NCBI RefSeq assembly: GCF_010894455.1
Contig: NZ_JAAIXY010000001.1
Span: forward strand, 682,001 to 746,000
Direction of reading: 5' to 3'
Length of the DNA: 64,000 nt
Source of the DNA: Myxococcus eversor
GTDB taxonomy: Bacteria; Myxococcota; Myxococcia; Myxococcales; Myxococcaceae
Within the stretch, counting starts at the first letter, position 1. Each line of letters starts with the position of its first letter. A program made the position numbers and the translations under genes. Below are positions 35,201-43,279 of this stretch, one piece after another. The notes beneath the pieces were generated by a model. It saw nothing but the letters and a program-made list of their open reading frames with translations, searched no databases and had not been told where the DNA came from.

Positions 35201-37626
35201 TTCTGCAGGTCGATCTGCAGATAGGCCGCGCGGTACTCGCGGCGTGGCGCGGAGGCGGGGCACGGGTCCGCGAAGGGCGCGCCCGCCACGGGCTTGCGAC
35301 CGTTGACGTAGAAGAACCCCTTGCTGCCCGTCGCCGTCCAGGCCGGATAGGCCGCGACGGTGTCGGCCGTATAGAAGGGCCGCTGCGCGGAGGTGGCGCC
35401 GGGGAACTCGCCGCCATGGAAGGCCATGGCCTTCTTCTCCAGGAACGTGCCGTCCGGGGGCAGCAGCTTCACCTCCAGCGCGTGATGGTCCACGTAGAAG
35501 CGCTTGCCGGGCATCCCATAGGTGGAGGGGCCGATGGCGCGGGTGACGATGTGGCGCGGCAGTCCGCCATCCTCCTCCATGTCCAGCGGCGGCTGCGGCG
35601 GGCGGTGGCCAGCCTTGCCCGCGACGTAGAAGGGGTAGCCCGGGAAGGCGGGCCGCGACACCAGGTTGCCGCCCGCGTCCTTCACGACCGTGTCCACGTA
35701 GGTGGGCATGGGCGGCATGGCTCGGCTGGGGATGGGGATGAGGGCGGGGATGGGCGTGCCGCCGGGAATCTCACCATCCGGCAGGCGGCGGTCCTGGGTG
35801 CCGGCCTCGAAGACGTCGTGCACGCGCCACAGCGCCCACATGCCTTGCGCGAAGTGCGGGTAGAGGTGGCAGTGGTGGATGGAGTCGCCCGCGGTGAGGT
35901 TGCGATTGCCGGCGCCGCCGTAGTTGATGTCGTAGGTGAAGGCCGCGCCCGGTCCAATCGACTGCGAGTCCAGATAGGTCGAGTTGTCGTCGCTGGGGTT
36001 GAACTTCCATTGGTGGGCATGGAGGTGGAAGACGTGGGTCTCCGCGGGCCCCGCGTGGATGTTGCGGATGCGGACCGGGTCGCCCAGGTAGCTGTGGTGC
36101 ACGTTGGACGGGTCGTCCGGATAGAGGGCGCGCACGGCGTTACCCTGCCAGTCCTTCTCCACGTTCATCGCCGGGTCGCCGTTGGCCCAGGACTCGAGGA
36201 AGAACTCCTCGAAGGCGCAGTCCGCGCAGTCCTTGGTGGGGCCCACCTTGGCGCGGTTGGCCATCAACTGCGCGCCCAGGCCCGCCACGCCATAGTTGAC
36301 GCCGAAGCCGTCGCGCACGCCGTGGAACGTCGGGTTCCACTCCAGCTCGTCGAAGGCCTGAACCGCCTTGATCTGGTCGTGGTAGAGCGTGGTGATTTCG
36401 CGGAAGTGGCCCTGGTCCTTGGACGTGGAGGTGCCCACGCTGCTGCGGGAATAGCCGGTGATGATGGCCTCCAGGTCCCCGTGCCAGATTTCATTCGTCT
36501 TCGTGTCGAGGATGTTGAGCAGGGGCCTGTCCCGCGAGTCCCGCGCCGCGTAGTCGATGAGCGGGGTGCCGTCCGGGTTGGACAGGGGCCGTCCTTGGGC
36601 GTCCTTGCGCGTGGCGGCCTGGAGCACGTCGCCTGACACGTTGGAGCGGTACCAGGTGGAGCCAGCGGGCTCGACGTTGACGGCGCCGAAGAGGCCCTGG
36701 GCGGTGGAGCCGCCATCACCCTGGCCGCCGAACAAGGCGCCCATGCTGTACATGAAGAAGGCGCCCTCGTGGTCCGCGTAGAGGGTGTACGTGGTGCTGT
36801 CGCCCGGCGCGACGAGGGAGCTGGGGTTTCTTCCCACCTGCGCGCCGTCGTCATGGATGCTCAGGTATTGCAGGCCTTGTACGTGCACCGAGGCCCGGCG
36901 GGTGAAGGGGGAGTTGTCCTTGTGGGCGTGGTCCGCATCCTCCTGCTCCTCGCCTTCCTCGGGTTCCTCTCCCTCCGGCGCGGCACCGAACCACGTCCCG
37001 CCCACCGCGTGTCCCGCGACCAGCGAGGCCAGCGGGTCCCACGAGGGCGTCACCAGCCACGTGGGCAGCAGCTTGCGCACCATGCCGAAGCCCGCGGTGG
37101 GCTGCGCCACCTGGCTGGCGGTGGGCTGGGATTCAGAGGGGCTGGGAATCTCCGCGCGCGTGGGCGCGAGCCAGTTGGTGAACTGGATGCGCAGACAGTC
37201 ACCGACGTTGGCGCGCAAGGTCAGTGGTCGCGGGCGCTTGTCGGACCTCAGCCGCACGTTGCCGGGGCCCAGGGGCCTGGAGGCGCTGATGGGTTCCACG
37301 TCCCGCTTCAGGGCGTAGAGCATCCCCGTGGGGTTGTACGAACCGAGCCGGTTGTAGGTGTACACCTGATCCAACGCCACCACGTTCGCGGTGAGGGTGC
37401 GCGCGCACGACACCCGCGCGCCGGCCACGGGTGCGGGCTCCACCTGGGGCATCGCCTTCCGCGCCAGCGGCTGGGTCCCGGAGGAGACCGCCGCCTCCTG
37501 CGCGCTGTCGGTGGGATGGGCCTGGCAGGCCACCCCCGCGCTGAACAGCGCGGTCAGCAGCGCCCGGCATACCCCGGGGAGCCGCGGCTGCGACCTTGCT
37601 CCATCCAATCTCTTTCGTGGCGACAT
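32209..37626 (-). CDS. Giant multicopper oxidase of three related units
   Basis: An 1805-residue exported protein (signal ends near AGVAC, Cys34, a weak lipobox). It consists of three related units of about 550-700 residues. Each has a PLxLRAxxGECL-type strand followed by TN, a ALIVEPxGSxW block, a FREFxxxYxD strand, a H-x-F-x-LH-x-x-W block and a final GLWG-like strand. Copper ligands are complete only twice. Unit 1 carries HVFHLHAHQW (near 531-540) and HCHLYPHFAQGM (583-594; type 1 Cys with axial Met). Unit 2 carries GQHIHLV (near 877-883) and THDHFGPSSHQHHG (near 979-992). The other positions are degenerate. Acidic tracts lie near 215-235 and 1578-1600. It probably oxidises metal or organic substrates outside the inner membrane. 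It is the first gene of the copper operon. Confidence 0.9.
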   Translation of the reverse strand: MSPRKRLDGARSQPRLPGVCRALLTALFSAGVACQAHPTDSAQEAAVSSGTQPLARKAMPQVEPAPVAGARVSCARTLTANVVALDQVYTYNRLGSYNPTGMLYALKRDVEPISASRPLGPGNVRLRSDKRPRPLTLRANVGDCLRIQFTNWLAPTRAEIPSPSESQPTASQVAQPTAGFGMVRKLLPTWLVTPSWDPLASLVAGHAVGGTWFGAAPEGEEPEEGEEQEDADHAHKDNSPFTRRASVHVQGLQYLSIHDDGAQVGRNPSSLVAPGDSTTYTLYADHEGAFFMYSMGALFGGQGDGGSTAQGLFGAVNVEPAGSTWYRSNVSGDVLQAATRKDAQGRPLSNPDGTPLIDYAARDSRDRPLLNILDTKTNEIWHGDLEAIITGYSRSSVGTSTSKDQGHFREITTLYHDQIKAVQAFDELEWNPTFHGVRDGFGVNYGVAGLGAQLMANRAKVGPTKDCADCAFEEFFLESWANGDPAMNVEKDWQGNAVRALYPDDPSNVHHSYLGDPVRIRNIHAGPAETHVFHLHAHQWKFNPSDDNSTYLDSQSIGPGAAFTYDINYGGAGNRNLTAGDSIHHCHLYPHFAQGMWALWRVHDVFEAGTQDRRLPDGEIPGGTPIPALIPIPSRAMPPMPTYVDTVVKDAGGNLVSRPAFPGYPFYVAGKAGHRPPQPPLDMEEDGGLPRHIVTRAIGPSTYGMPGKRFYVDHHALEVKLLPPDGTFLEKKAMAFHGGEFPGATSAQRPFYTADTVAAYPAWTATGSKGFFYVNGRKPVAGAPFADPCPASAPRREYRAAYLQIDLQNVNREGWHDRQARLMVLNGDVADTQSGLRPPEPFFFRAESGECINFYATNLLPKELEADDFQIFTPTDTVGQHIHLVKFDVMAADGAGNGWNYEDGTFSFQEVLHRLEKIETAGGAYAADGAVDTQGPRVHLSAKAHSRLGILGAQTTTQRWWADPLTDSKGQERPIETVFTHDHFGPSSHQHHGFYGALIVEPKGSKWRDPQTGVFYGTRPSDGGPTSWQADVITKDPANSFREFALAFADYFPAYDACGQPVNAPNYKETVLPWAVDFEATPIPEAISAGDPGAMVINYHNEPIPLRVGQRASSCGHHVLRTDERADMANVFRSDLHGDPYTPLLRGYEGDKVKIRLIQGSQEEQHSFSLHGTKWLHEGADPHSGYFNAQGIGISEHFEFNLTNGLPALGGTYETADYMYQSASSGDLWNGMWGLLRTYKKTQTGVKTLGHLALQAADLSTMDPAARSFRAQLAGSAWTPAPLLELPTESVLGRMDPDTEETIQRSYEVDDAGQQVRERKLNYAMTYPDAMRQLDAALVRQAEAQGRFGQKAANVDACPRGSSVRLYRVSAIDAASGLPGGRLVYNSKYDLYDPDAILFARDEYLADLKKGARQPEPLILRARAGECLQVELTNRLPAQLSKTPQWAYHTAITPYFNVNQVKPSSHVSLHPQLVNYDVNTDDGANVGLNALQTVPPGGKRVYRWYMGDYRSSNSGSATRRGIYTPVEFGIVNLRNMADVVNHGMHGGIGALIVEPADAVWTTDVGTDAQARVRYSLPGTGDDEEEDEDEEDEDEEDEDEEGRTETFREFVILYQDDLGLHSSQSRFWDTEGLGSGTALRNTRGIDDSQDTGQKAFNYHTEPLWARLGLPPQTDPGLLNDQELGDLLSSAAHGDPATPVFTANAGEPLRVRVGHPSGHSRQHVFTLHGAEWPFNPWAQGASSLRMGPHPTSSIVSSQGTMSVMQSWNFNPLYGAGGISRVPGDYLYRDQTSYQWSSGGLWGVVRVK
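32827..32889. repeat. Low-complexity GAN-codon tract encoding an Asp/Glu run
   Basis: About 60 bases made almost only of TCC, TCG, TCT and TTC trinucleotides on the plus strand, read on the minus strand as a run of over 20 Asp and Glu residues inside unit 3 of the multicopper oxidase. Tracts like this vary in length by slippage; a metal-binding or calcium-binding role is possible. Confidence 0.85.
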
Positions 37627-38107
37627 GGGTCCCCTCCTGAATCAGCCGTGTGCCCGTCATCCCTGAGAACATTCTCAAGCTGAGACGCTTCTTGGGATGT
37701 GTTCCCTCGGGGAAACACTTACGGGTCATCTCGAAGCGCCTTCAGGCGACAGCGAGATGCAATGACTCATAGGCAAACAATCCTGGCGAAGTAAAGCCGC
37801 CCCATAACCTCGCCAAGTCACTGAGGGTAGAGGGGCGTGTGAGGTCGTGGCTGAGAAGTCTCTGTGTAATGACCTTGTTGGTGCTGTGTGACTCTTTGGG
37901 CGTGATGTCGCCGCTGACTGGCTTAGGAAACCCTCAGGAATCCCAGCGGTGCTCGCGGCTGAGGGCTTTCTCAGGAATCCCTCTCGCGCGGAGGTGGGGA
38001 TGTTTGTATTTGTGTTTGCGTATGTTGAAGGCAGTCGTTAGGGTGGTGGCGGCTGTGCTCCAGCCATGCGGTCCTTGTTTCCAGTACTCCCTGAAAGGAA
38101 TACCCTC
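37627..38107. promoter_or_regulatory. Divergent promoter region with repeat elements
   Basis: 481 bases between the oxidase (minus) and the secreted protein at 38108 (plus). Visible elements: a 12-base inverted repeat GAGAACATTCTC at 37665-37676, close to the oxidase start; and a 12-base direct repeat CTCAGGAATCCC at 37933-37944 and 37970-37981, with a looser copy CTTAGGAAACCC at 37922-37933. Local GC is lower than the flanks. No gene is visible here. Confidence 0.5.
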
Positions 38108-39010
38108 ATGCGTCTGTCAATCCGGCCGCGCGCCTTTGGCGCGTTGCTCTCGTTTGGATTCTGCGCGTTGTTCGGCGTACCCACCTCACATGCCGCCAAC
38201 TCCACCGCCTGTCAGGGCGGCGGATTCGTCCTGACCCTCCCCAATGGAACGCCCCTGTTCAACGTCAACAGCGCCAGCGGGAGTGGCAGTGGTGGGAGCG
38301 GCGGTGGTGGTGGCGGTGGCGGCAATGGAGGGGAGACCCGGGTGGAGGTCCCCAGCTCGAGGCTGCCCTCGCACGGCATCTTGAAGGTCCGCGGCACCTA
38401 CATTGAATTCGACGTCGATGTGTCGACGCTGGCCGTCTACAACTACACGCTCAAGGCCACGAACAACCCCCTGGACATCACGGGCGGGGTGACCACGGTG
38501 CTCTTCACGCGCAAGGAGCCGTTGCTCGGCGCGGTGACGCTGGATGGAAGCTCCATGCGGGTGGAGCTCAAGGATGGCACCCTGCGGCTGATTCGCGAGG
38601 GACAGACGCTCAAGATGAAGATCCAGGCCAAGGATTGCGCCCAGGGAGGCATCTTCCAACTGGAGCCGGAGTGGGCCACCGAGACGGGGACGGTTGACTT
38701 CGTCCACACGCTGGGGCCGGCCGTGTTCTATTTCACCAACCCGTACACGGGGAAGATCAACTTCGGCAACTCGAACCTCATCCGGGGCAAGGACAGCCCG
38801 CAGGTGGCCGCGAAGCTCGTCCAGGACGAGCGCGAGACCATCTGGCGCGTCACGTCCGGTGGCCGCATGGGCGGAGTGCTGGGGGAGGATGCGATTGAGA
38901 ACTCTCCTCCCGCCAGCGAGTGCACCAAGAACTGCCAGGCGCAGAACCGCGTCCATGGCAGGTATGAGGTGCCGGATCCGGTCTACGAGAGTGACGGCGA
39001 CGACGACTGA
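38108..39010 (+). CDS. Secreted protein of unknown function, Gly-rich linker
   Basis: A 300-residue protein with signal FGALLSFGFCALFGVPTSHA. A short N-terminal segment is followed by a Gly/Ser-only linker at about residues 57-77, then a beta-rich domain (LKVRGTYIEFDVDVSTL, VYNYTLKATNN) and an acidic C-terminus (YESDGDDD). ATG at 38108 has AAGGA eight bases before it; upstream in-frame ATGs are not needed. I do not recognise the family. It is divergent from the multicopper oxidase across a region with repeated elements, so co-regulation with that operon is plausible. Confidence 0.7.
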   Translation: MRLSIRPRAFGALLSFGFCALFGVPTSHAANSTACQGGGFVLTLPNGTPLFNVNSASGSGSGGSGGGGGGGGNGGETRVEVPSSRLPSHGILKVRGTYIEFDVDVSTLAVYNYTLKATNNPLDITGGVTTVLFTRKEPLLGAVTLDGSSMRVELKDGTLRLIREGQTLKMKIQAKDCAQGGIFQLEPEWATETGTVDFVHTLGPAVFYFTNPYTGKINFGNSNLIRGKDSPQVAAKLVQDERETIWRVTSGGRMGGVLGEDAIENSPPASECTKNCQAQNRVHGRYEVPDPVYESDGDDD

Positions 39011-39149
39011 CCCTGGGACGGGGTGACGTCCGCGGAGTGGTGACGGAGCGGGGTTCGGTCCTTCGGAACGCGGAAGGCCCGAGCCCCGGTGGTGCATGCC
39101 GGAGCGGATGTGCGCGACGGAGGCCGGGCGCGGCCGGTATGGTGGCCGC

Positions 39150-39899
39150 ATGGCTCTCACCTCCCACCTGCGTGTCGTGCTGCACCAGACGCAGGGTCCG
39201 GACAATCTCGGCGCCGTGGCGCGCCTGGCTGCGAACTTCGGCGTGGCGGAGCTGGTCCTCTCGGACCCCCAGCTTCAGGAGATGGACGGCGCAAGGCGCA
39301 TGGCGGTGCACGCCGGCCACATCCTGGAGGCCGCGCGAATCGTGCCCACCTTGCCCGAGGCGCTGGAGGACGTGGTGCTCGCGGTGGGGACCACCTCGCG
39401 GCAGAACCTGCGCGGCATGCCCACGCTCTCTCCCGAGGAGGCGGTGGCGCTGATGGCGAAGCACTCGCAGCGGGGGAAGGTGGCCCTGGTGCTCGGCGGC
39501 GAGAAGCGCGGCATGTCCGACGAGGACCTCAGCCACTGCCAGCAGGCGCTGGTCATCCCCACGCGGCCCGAGCAGCCCTCCATGAACCTGGCGCAGGCGG
39601 CGGCGGTCCTCATGTACCTCTGCGCGCGCGAGCAGGTGGAGGCGCCGCCGCCGGGCGCGGTGGACGGGGCGCCGCTGCGGCTGGTGCAGTCGCTGCAGGC
39701 CTGGATGCGTCAGGTCCTCCTGGGGGTGGGCTTCCTCAATACGCAGGGACCGGATGCGCTGCTCTCGGAGATGATCCACTCGCTGACCCGCTCGGCCCTG
39801 ACGAGGCGGGAGGTGGAGCTGTGGCTCTCCGCCTTCAAGGCGCTCTCGCGTCACGTGGTGGGCCCGACGGCGCGTCCGGACTCCGACAAGAAGGGCTGA
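39150..39899 (+). CDS. SpoU/TrmJ-type RNA 2'-O-methyltransferase
   Basis: A 249-residue SPOUT-superfamily methyltransferase. The trefoil-knot motifs are clear: HQTQGPDNLGAVARLAANFG (motif 1), VALVLGGEKRGMSDEDL (motif 2) and IPTRPEQPSMNLAQAAAVL (motif 3). The order and spacing, with a helical C-terminal tail, are closest to TrmJ, which methylates position 32 of tRNAs; rRNA targets cannot be excluded. The ATG at 39150 places the first strand (SHLRVVLHQT) right at the N-terminus as usual. It appears to be transcribed alone. Confidence 0.9.
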   Translation: MALTSHLRVVLHQTQGPDNLGAVARLAANFGVAELVLSDPQLQEMDGARRMAVHAGHILEAARIVPTLPEALEDVVLAVGTTSRQNLRGMPTLSPEEAVALMAKHSQRGKVALVLGGEKRGMSDEDLSHCQQALVIPTRPEQPSMNLAQAAAVLMYLCAREQVEAPPPGAVDGAPLRLVQSLQAWMRQVLLGVGFLNTQGPDALLSEMIHSLTRSALTRREVELWLSAFKALSRHVVGPTARPDSDKKG

Positions 39900-40132
39900 G
39901 GCGCGAAGGCTCCAGGGGGGCACCGCGCTGCCCTCGTCCTGATGACATGGGTTCGCTTCTCCGGGCGAACACCCCCGCGTTTCGAGTTCCCCCACGCGAC
40001 AGACGGAGGGTTGCCGGGGCGGCAATGCCACCGCGGCTCGACGACGTCTCGCGGAGAGGTGCCTAGGTTCTGCGCCCTTCGACTCCGCGTGCTCGTGCCG
40101 CGGTGGTCTTTCGCGAACAGGGATGTCCTTCC

Positions 40133-41311
40133 ATGTCAGACGAACTCGTCGAGCGAACCGGCCCACAGCTTGCTCCGCCACAGCCCATCCGCAACGGCGC
40201 GGGTGCCACGGTGCTGGGGCCGAGGAACCCTCCTCGCGAGGCGGAGAATCCGAACCTGCTCGTCCCGCCGCGCACGGACCATGGCTCGATGCCCAACCTC
40301 CGCTGGTCCTTCGCGGACAGTCGCATGCGACTGGAGGAAGGGGGTTGGGCACGGCAGACGACGGTCCGCGAGCTCCCCATCGCCACCGAGATTGCCGGCG
40401 TCAACATGCGCCTCAAGAAGGGGGCCGTCCGGGAGCTCCACTTCCACAAGGAAGGGGAGTGGGCCTACATGCTCAAGGGCCGCGCGCGCATCAGCGCCGT
40501 GGACCGGGGCCGCAAGACGTTCCTCGACGACGTCAGCGAAGGCGACCTGTGGTTCTTCCCCTCTGGGGTCCCACACTCCATCCAGGGACTGGGGCCGGAC
40601 GGCTGCGAGTTCCTGCTCGTCTTCGACAACGGCACCTTCGACGAGAACGAGACCTTCCTGCTCACGGACTGGCTGGCGCACATCCCGAAGGACGTGCTCG
40701 CCAAGAACTTTGGGGTGCCGGAGAGCGCCTTCGCGAACATCCCGGCGCATGAGCTCTACATCTTCCTGATGCAGGAGCCCGGCCCGGTGGGGAGCCTCAC
40801 CCTGGACCAGAGTGGGGGCGAGGGGCCGGTGTCTCCGTGGTTCAGCTACCGGTTGCATTCACAGGAGCCCATCCGCACGAAGGGGGGCACCGTGCGCATC
40901 GTCGACTCGTCCAACTTCCAGGCGTCGAAGTCCATCGCCGCCGCGCTGGTGGAGGTGGAGCCCGGCGCCATGCGCGAGCTCCATTGGCACGCGAACGCCG
41001 CCGAGTGGCAGTACTACATCTCCGGTCAGGCGCGGATGACGGTGTTCGCCTCGTCGTCGAACGCCGCGACGTTCGACTACATGGCCGGGGACGTGGGCTA
41101 CGTGCCTCGGATGATGCCCCACTACGTGGAGAACACGGGCAAGACGACGCTGCGCTTCCTGGAGACGTTCCGAAGCGACCACTTCGAGGACCTCTCCTTG
41201 CGGCGGTGGCTGTCGCTCACGCCCCATGACCTCGTCCGTGGGCACCTGAGAATCGACGAGTCGGTGCTCGCGGGGATTCCGCCCCAGAAGTCGCCCATCA
41301 TCCCGCTCTGA
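40133..41311 (+). CDS. oxdC: Oxalate decarboxylase-family bicupin
   Basis: A 392-residue double cupin close in length to Bacillus OxdC. OxdC uses Mn and oxygen to split oxalate into formate and CO2. Cupin 1 has the metal ligands in ELHFHKEGEWAYM (H-x-H-x4-E-type, near 103-109) and FPSGVPHSIQ. Cupin 2 has ELHWHANAAEWQYY and PRMMPHYVEN. The lid loop before LLTDWLAHIPK reads DENET where Bacillus OxdC has SENST; the catalytic Glu is kept, which favours decarboxylase over oxidase activity. No signal peptide is visible. ATG at 40133. The next gene, an NRAMP transporter, starts 18 bases downstream and could supply Mn. Confidence 0.92.
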   Translation: MSDELVERTGPQLAPPQPIRNGAGATVLGPRNPPREAENPNLLVPPRTDHGSMPNLRWSFADSRMRLEEGGWARQTTVRELPIATEIAGVNMRLKKGAVRELHFHKEGEWAYMLKGRARISAVDRGRKTFLDDVSEGDLWFFPSGVPHSIQGLGPDGCEFLLVFDNGTFDENETFLLTDWLAHIPKDVLAKNFGVPESAFANIPAHELYIFLMQEPGPVGSLTLDQSGGEGPVSPWFSYRLHSQEPIRTKGGTVRIVDSSNFQASKSIAAALVEVEPGAMRELHWHANAAEWQYYISGQARMTVFASSSNAATFDYMAGDVGYVPRMMPHYVENTGKTTLRFLETFRSDHFEDLSLRRWLSLTPHDLVRGHLRIDESVLAGIPPQKSPIIPL

Positions 41312-41329
41312 GCCGAAGCGACGTCGGTC

Positions 41330-42658
41330 ATGTCGAGACACGGCACATCCACGCGTGAGGACCTGTCGTTCCCGAGGCCGGGCTCTCCGGAGGCGGAGCC
41401 GCTCACGGAGGCGCTGCCGCCCCGTGGGGCGCGGGTGCGGGGGCTGGGCGCCTTCGCCGGCTCCGGGGCGCTCATCGCGGTCGGCTATCTGGACCCAGGC
41501 AACTGGGCGACGGACCTCGCCGCGGGCTCGCGGTATGGCTATGCGCTGCTCTGGATGGTGCTCGCGTCGAGCCTGATAGGCATGTTGCTGCAGAGCCTCA
41601 GCGTGAGGCTGGGAATCGCCACGGGGCAGAACCTCGCGGAGGCCTGTCGTGAAGCGTATCCGCGCTGGCGTATTCCCCTCTGGTTCACGGCGGAGATCGC
41701 CATCGCCGCCACGGACCTCGCGGAGCTGCTCGGCTCGGCCATCGCGCTGAACCTCCTGTTTGGCATTCCGCTGTGGGCGGGCGTCCTCATCACCACGCTC
41801 GACGTGCTGACGCTGCTCGGGCTCTTGAGCGCGCGGCCGCGCAAGCTGGAATGGATGGTGCTCGGGTTGGTGCTGACGGTGGGGGCGGCGTTCGCGTTCG
41901 AGCTGGTGCTGAGTCGTCCCGTGGCGGGCGAGGTGCTCGCCGGCTATCTGCCCACGGGCGCGATTCTGCGCGACAGCGGGATGATGACGCTGGCGGTGGG
42001 GATCCTCGGCGCCACGGTGATGCCGCACAACCTCTTCCTTCACTCCCAGCTCGTCAACACGCGTGACTTTCCGCGCGACGAGAGCGGCCGTCGCGAGGCT
42101 GTGCGGAGCGGGACGTGGAACACCCTCTATTCGCTCGGCGCGGCGATGTTCATCAACTCCGCCATCCTGATTCTGGCCGGCTCCGCGTTTCATCGCTTCG
42201 GACACACCGAGGTGGTCGAGCTGTCGGACGCGCACGCCTTGCTGAGCTCGCTGCTCGGTCCGCTGGCGGCGACGGTCTTCGCGCTGGCGCTGCTGCTCGC
42301 GGGGCAGAGCGCGGCCATCACCGGCACGCTGGCGGGCGACGTGGTGATGATGGGCTTCTTGCGGTTGAGGGTCCGGCGGTGGGTGCGCAGGCTCATCACC
42401 CGGGGCGTCGCGCTCTGCCCGGCGCTCGCGGTCATCCTCATGGCCGGGGACCAGGGCGCGGGTCAGTTGCTCATCGTGTCCCAGGTGGTGCTGAGCCTCC
42501 AGCTCGGCTTCACGGTGGTGCCGCTGGTGTTGCTCACCAGCGACCGCGGTCGGCTCGGAGCCCTCGCGCTGTCACCGGCATGGCGCGCGCTGGCCTGGCT
42601 GGCCACCGCGATGGTGCTGGGCGTCAACCTGTATCTCCTCGGGTCGCTCGTCGTGTAG
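41330..42658 (+). CDS. mntH: NRAMP-family divalent metal (Mn) importer
   Basis: A 442-residue polytopic membrane protein with about 11 helices. Both NRAMP metal-site motifs are intact: DPGN in helix 1 (VGYLDPGNWATDLAAGS) and A-x-x-MPHN in helix 6 (ILGATVMPHNLFLHSQL). The Met in helix 6 favours Mn and Fe over alkaline earth ions. NRAMPs import Mn(II) or Fe(II) with protons. Its placement just behind an oxalate decarboxylase, a Mn enzyme, points to Mn. No MntR-type operator is obvious. Confidence 0.93.
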   Translation: MSRHGTSTREDLSFPRPGSPEAEPLTEALPPRGARVRGLGAFAGSGALIAVGYLDPGNWATDLAAGSRYGYALLWMVLASSLIGMLLQSLSVRLGIATGQNLAEACREAYPRWRIPLWFTAEIAIAATDLAELLGSAIALNLLFGIPLWAGVLITTLDVLTLLGLLSARPRKLEWMVLGLVLTVGAAFAFELVLSRPVAGEVLAGYLPTGAILRDSGMMTLAVGILGATVMPHNLFLHSQLVNTRDFPRDESGRREAVRSGTWNTLYSLGAAMFINSAILILAGSAFHRFGHTEVVELSDAHALLSSLLGPLAATVFALALLLAGQSAAITGTLAGDVVMMGFLRLRVRRWVRRLITRGVALCPALAVILMAGDQGAGQLLIVSQVVLSLQLGFTVVPLVLLTSDRGRLGALALSPAWRALAWLATAMVLGVNLYLLGSLVV

Positions 42659-42680
42659 CGAGGCTTGGCGTCTGGGGCGA

Positions 42681-43145
42681 CTACGCGCGCAGCCAGGCGA
42701 GATTGACGTCCTTGTCGCCTGTCGCCAGCACGTACGGCGTGCCCGGTGCGATGACGCCCTTGCGTGCCGCGATACCCTCCACCGCGTCCTGGGCGTGAGT
42801 GAGTTGGATACCAGCCCCTCCTCCACCCAGGACCAGGGGCGCACCCATCTTCAAGTCGAGCACCACGACCTGGCGCTTCGCCGGCCTGGGCTCTGCCATG
42901 TCCACGACGACGAAGTCGCCCGCGAAGCGACGCTGGTCGCAGCGGAAGACCCAGAAGTTGCGCTTGCGGTCGAGCAGCTCCCGCACGAAGGGCTTCTCGT
43001 CGCTCTTCAAGCCATAGCGCTCGGAGAGGAGGCTGGCGGTGGAGAGCGGATAGCCCGCCTCCTTCGCCAGGAGCAGCGCCCAGGGGTTGGCATGCCGCAG
43101 CAGCGGCAGCAGGACGGGCAGGACGATGGGGGGCTCGCGAGGCAT
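42681..43145 (-). CDS. Conserved hypothetical protein, possibly nuclease-like
   Basis: A 154-residue soluble protein with no signal peptide. It starts PREPPIVLPVLLPLLRHANPW and contains a strand pair FRCDQRRFAGDFVVVD followed by RQVVVLDLKMG. That D...DLK layout recalls PD-(D/E)xK folds but is too weak for a call. The ATG at 43145 is used; a longer start at 43199 would add Arg-rich residues. It is convergent with mntH, 22 bases away. Confidence 0.55.
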   Translation of the reverse strand: MPREPPIVLPVLLPLLRHANPWALLLAKEAGYPLSTASLLSERYGLKSDEKPFVRELLDRKRNFWVFRCDQRRFAGDFVVVDMAEPRPAKRQVVVLDLKMGAPLVLGGGGAGIQLTHAQDAVEGIAARKGVIAPGTPYVLATGDKDVNLAWLRA

Positions 43146-43279
43146 GCGTGGCCGTGCTCGACGAAAGAGGCCGCTCGTGTCGGACCGACATTCAATCACG
43201 TCGCCGGCCCCCCGGGTTCCAGCGCCCCCTCGGCTCTGGTATGGGACGCGGTCGTCACACCACTCCCTGGAGTCTTCGC

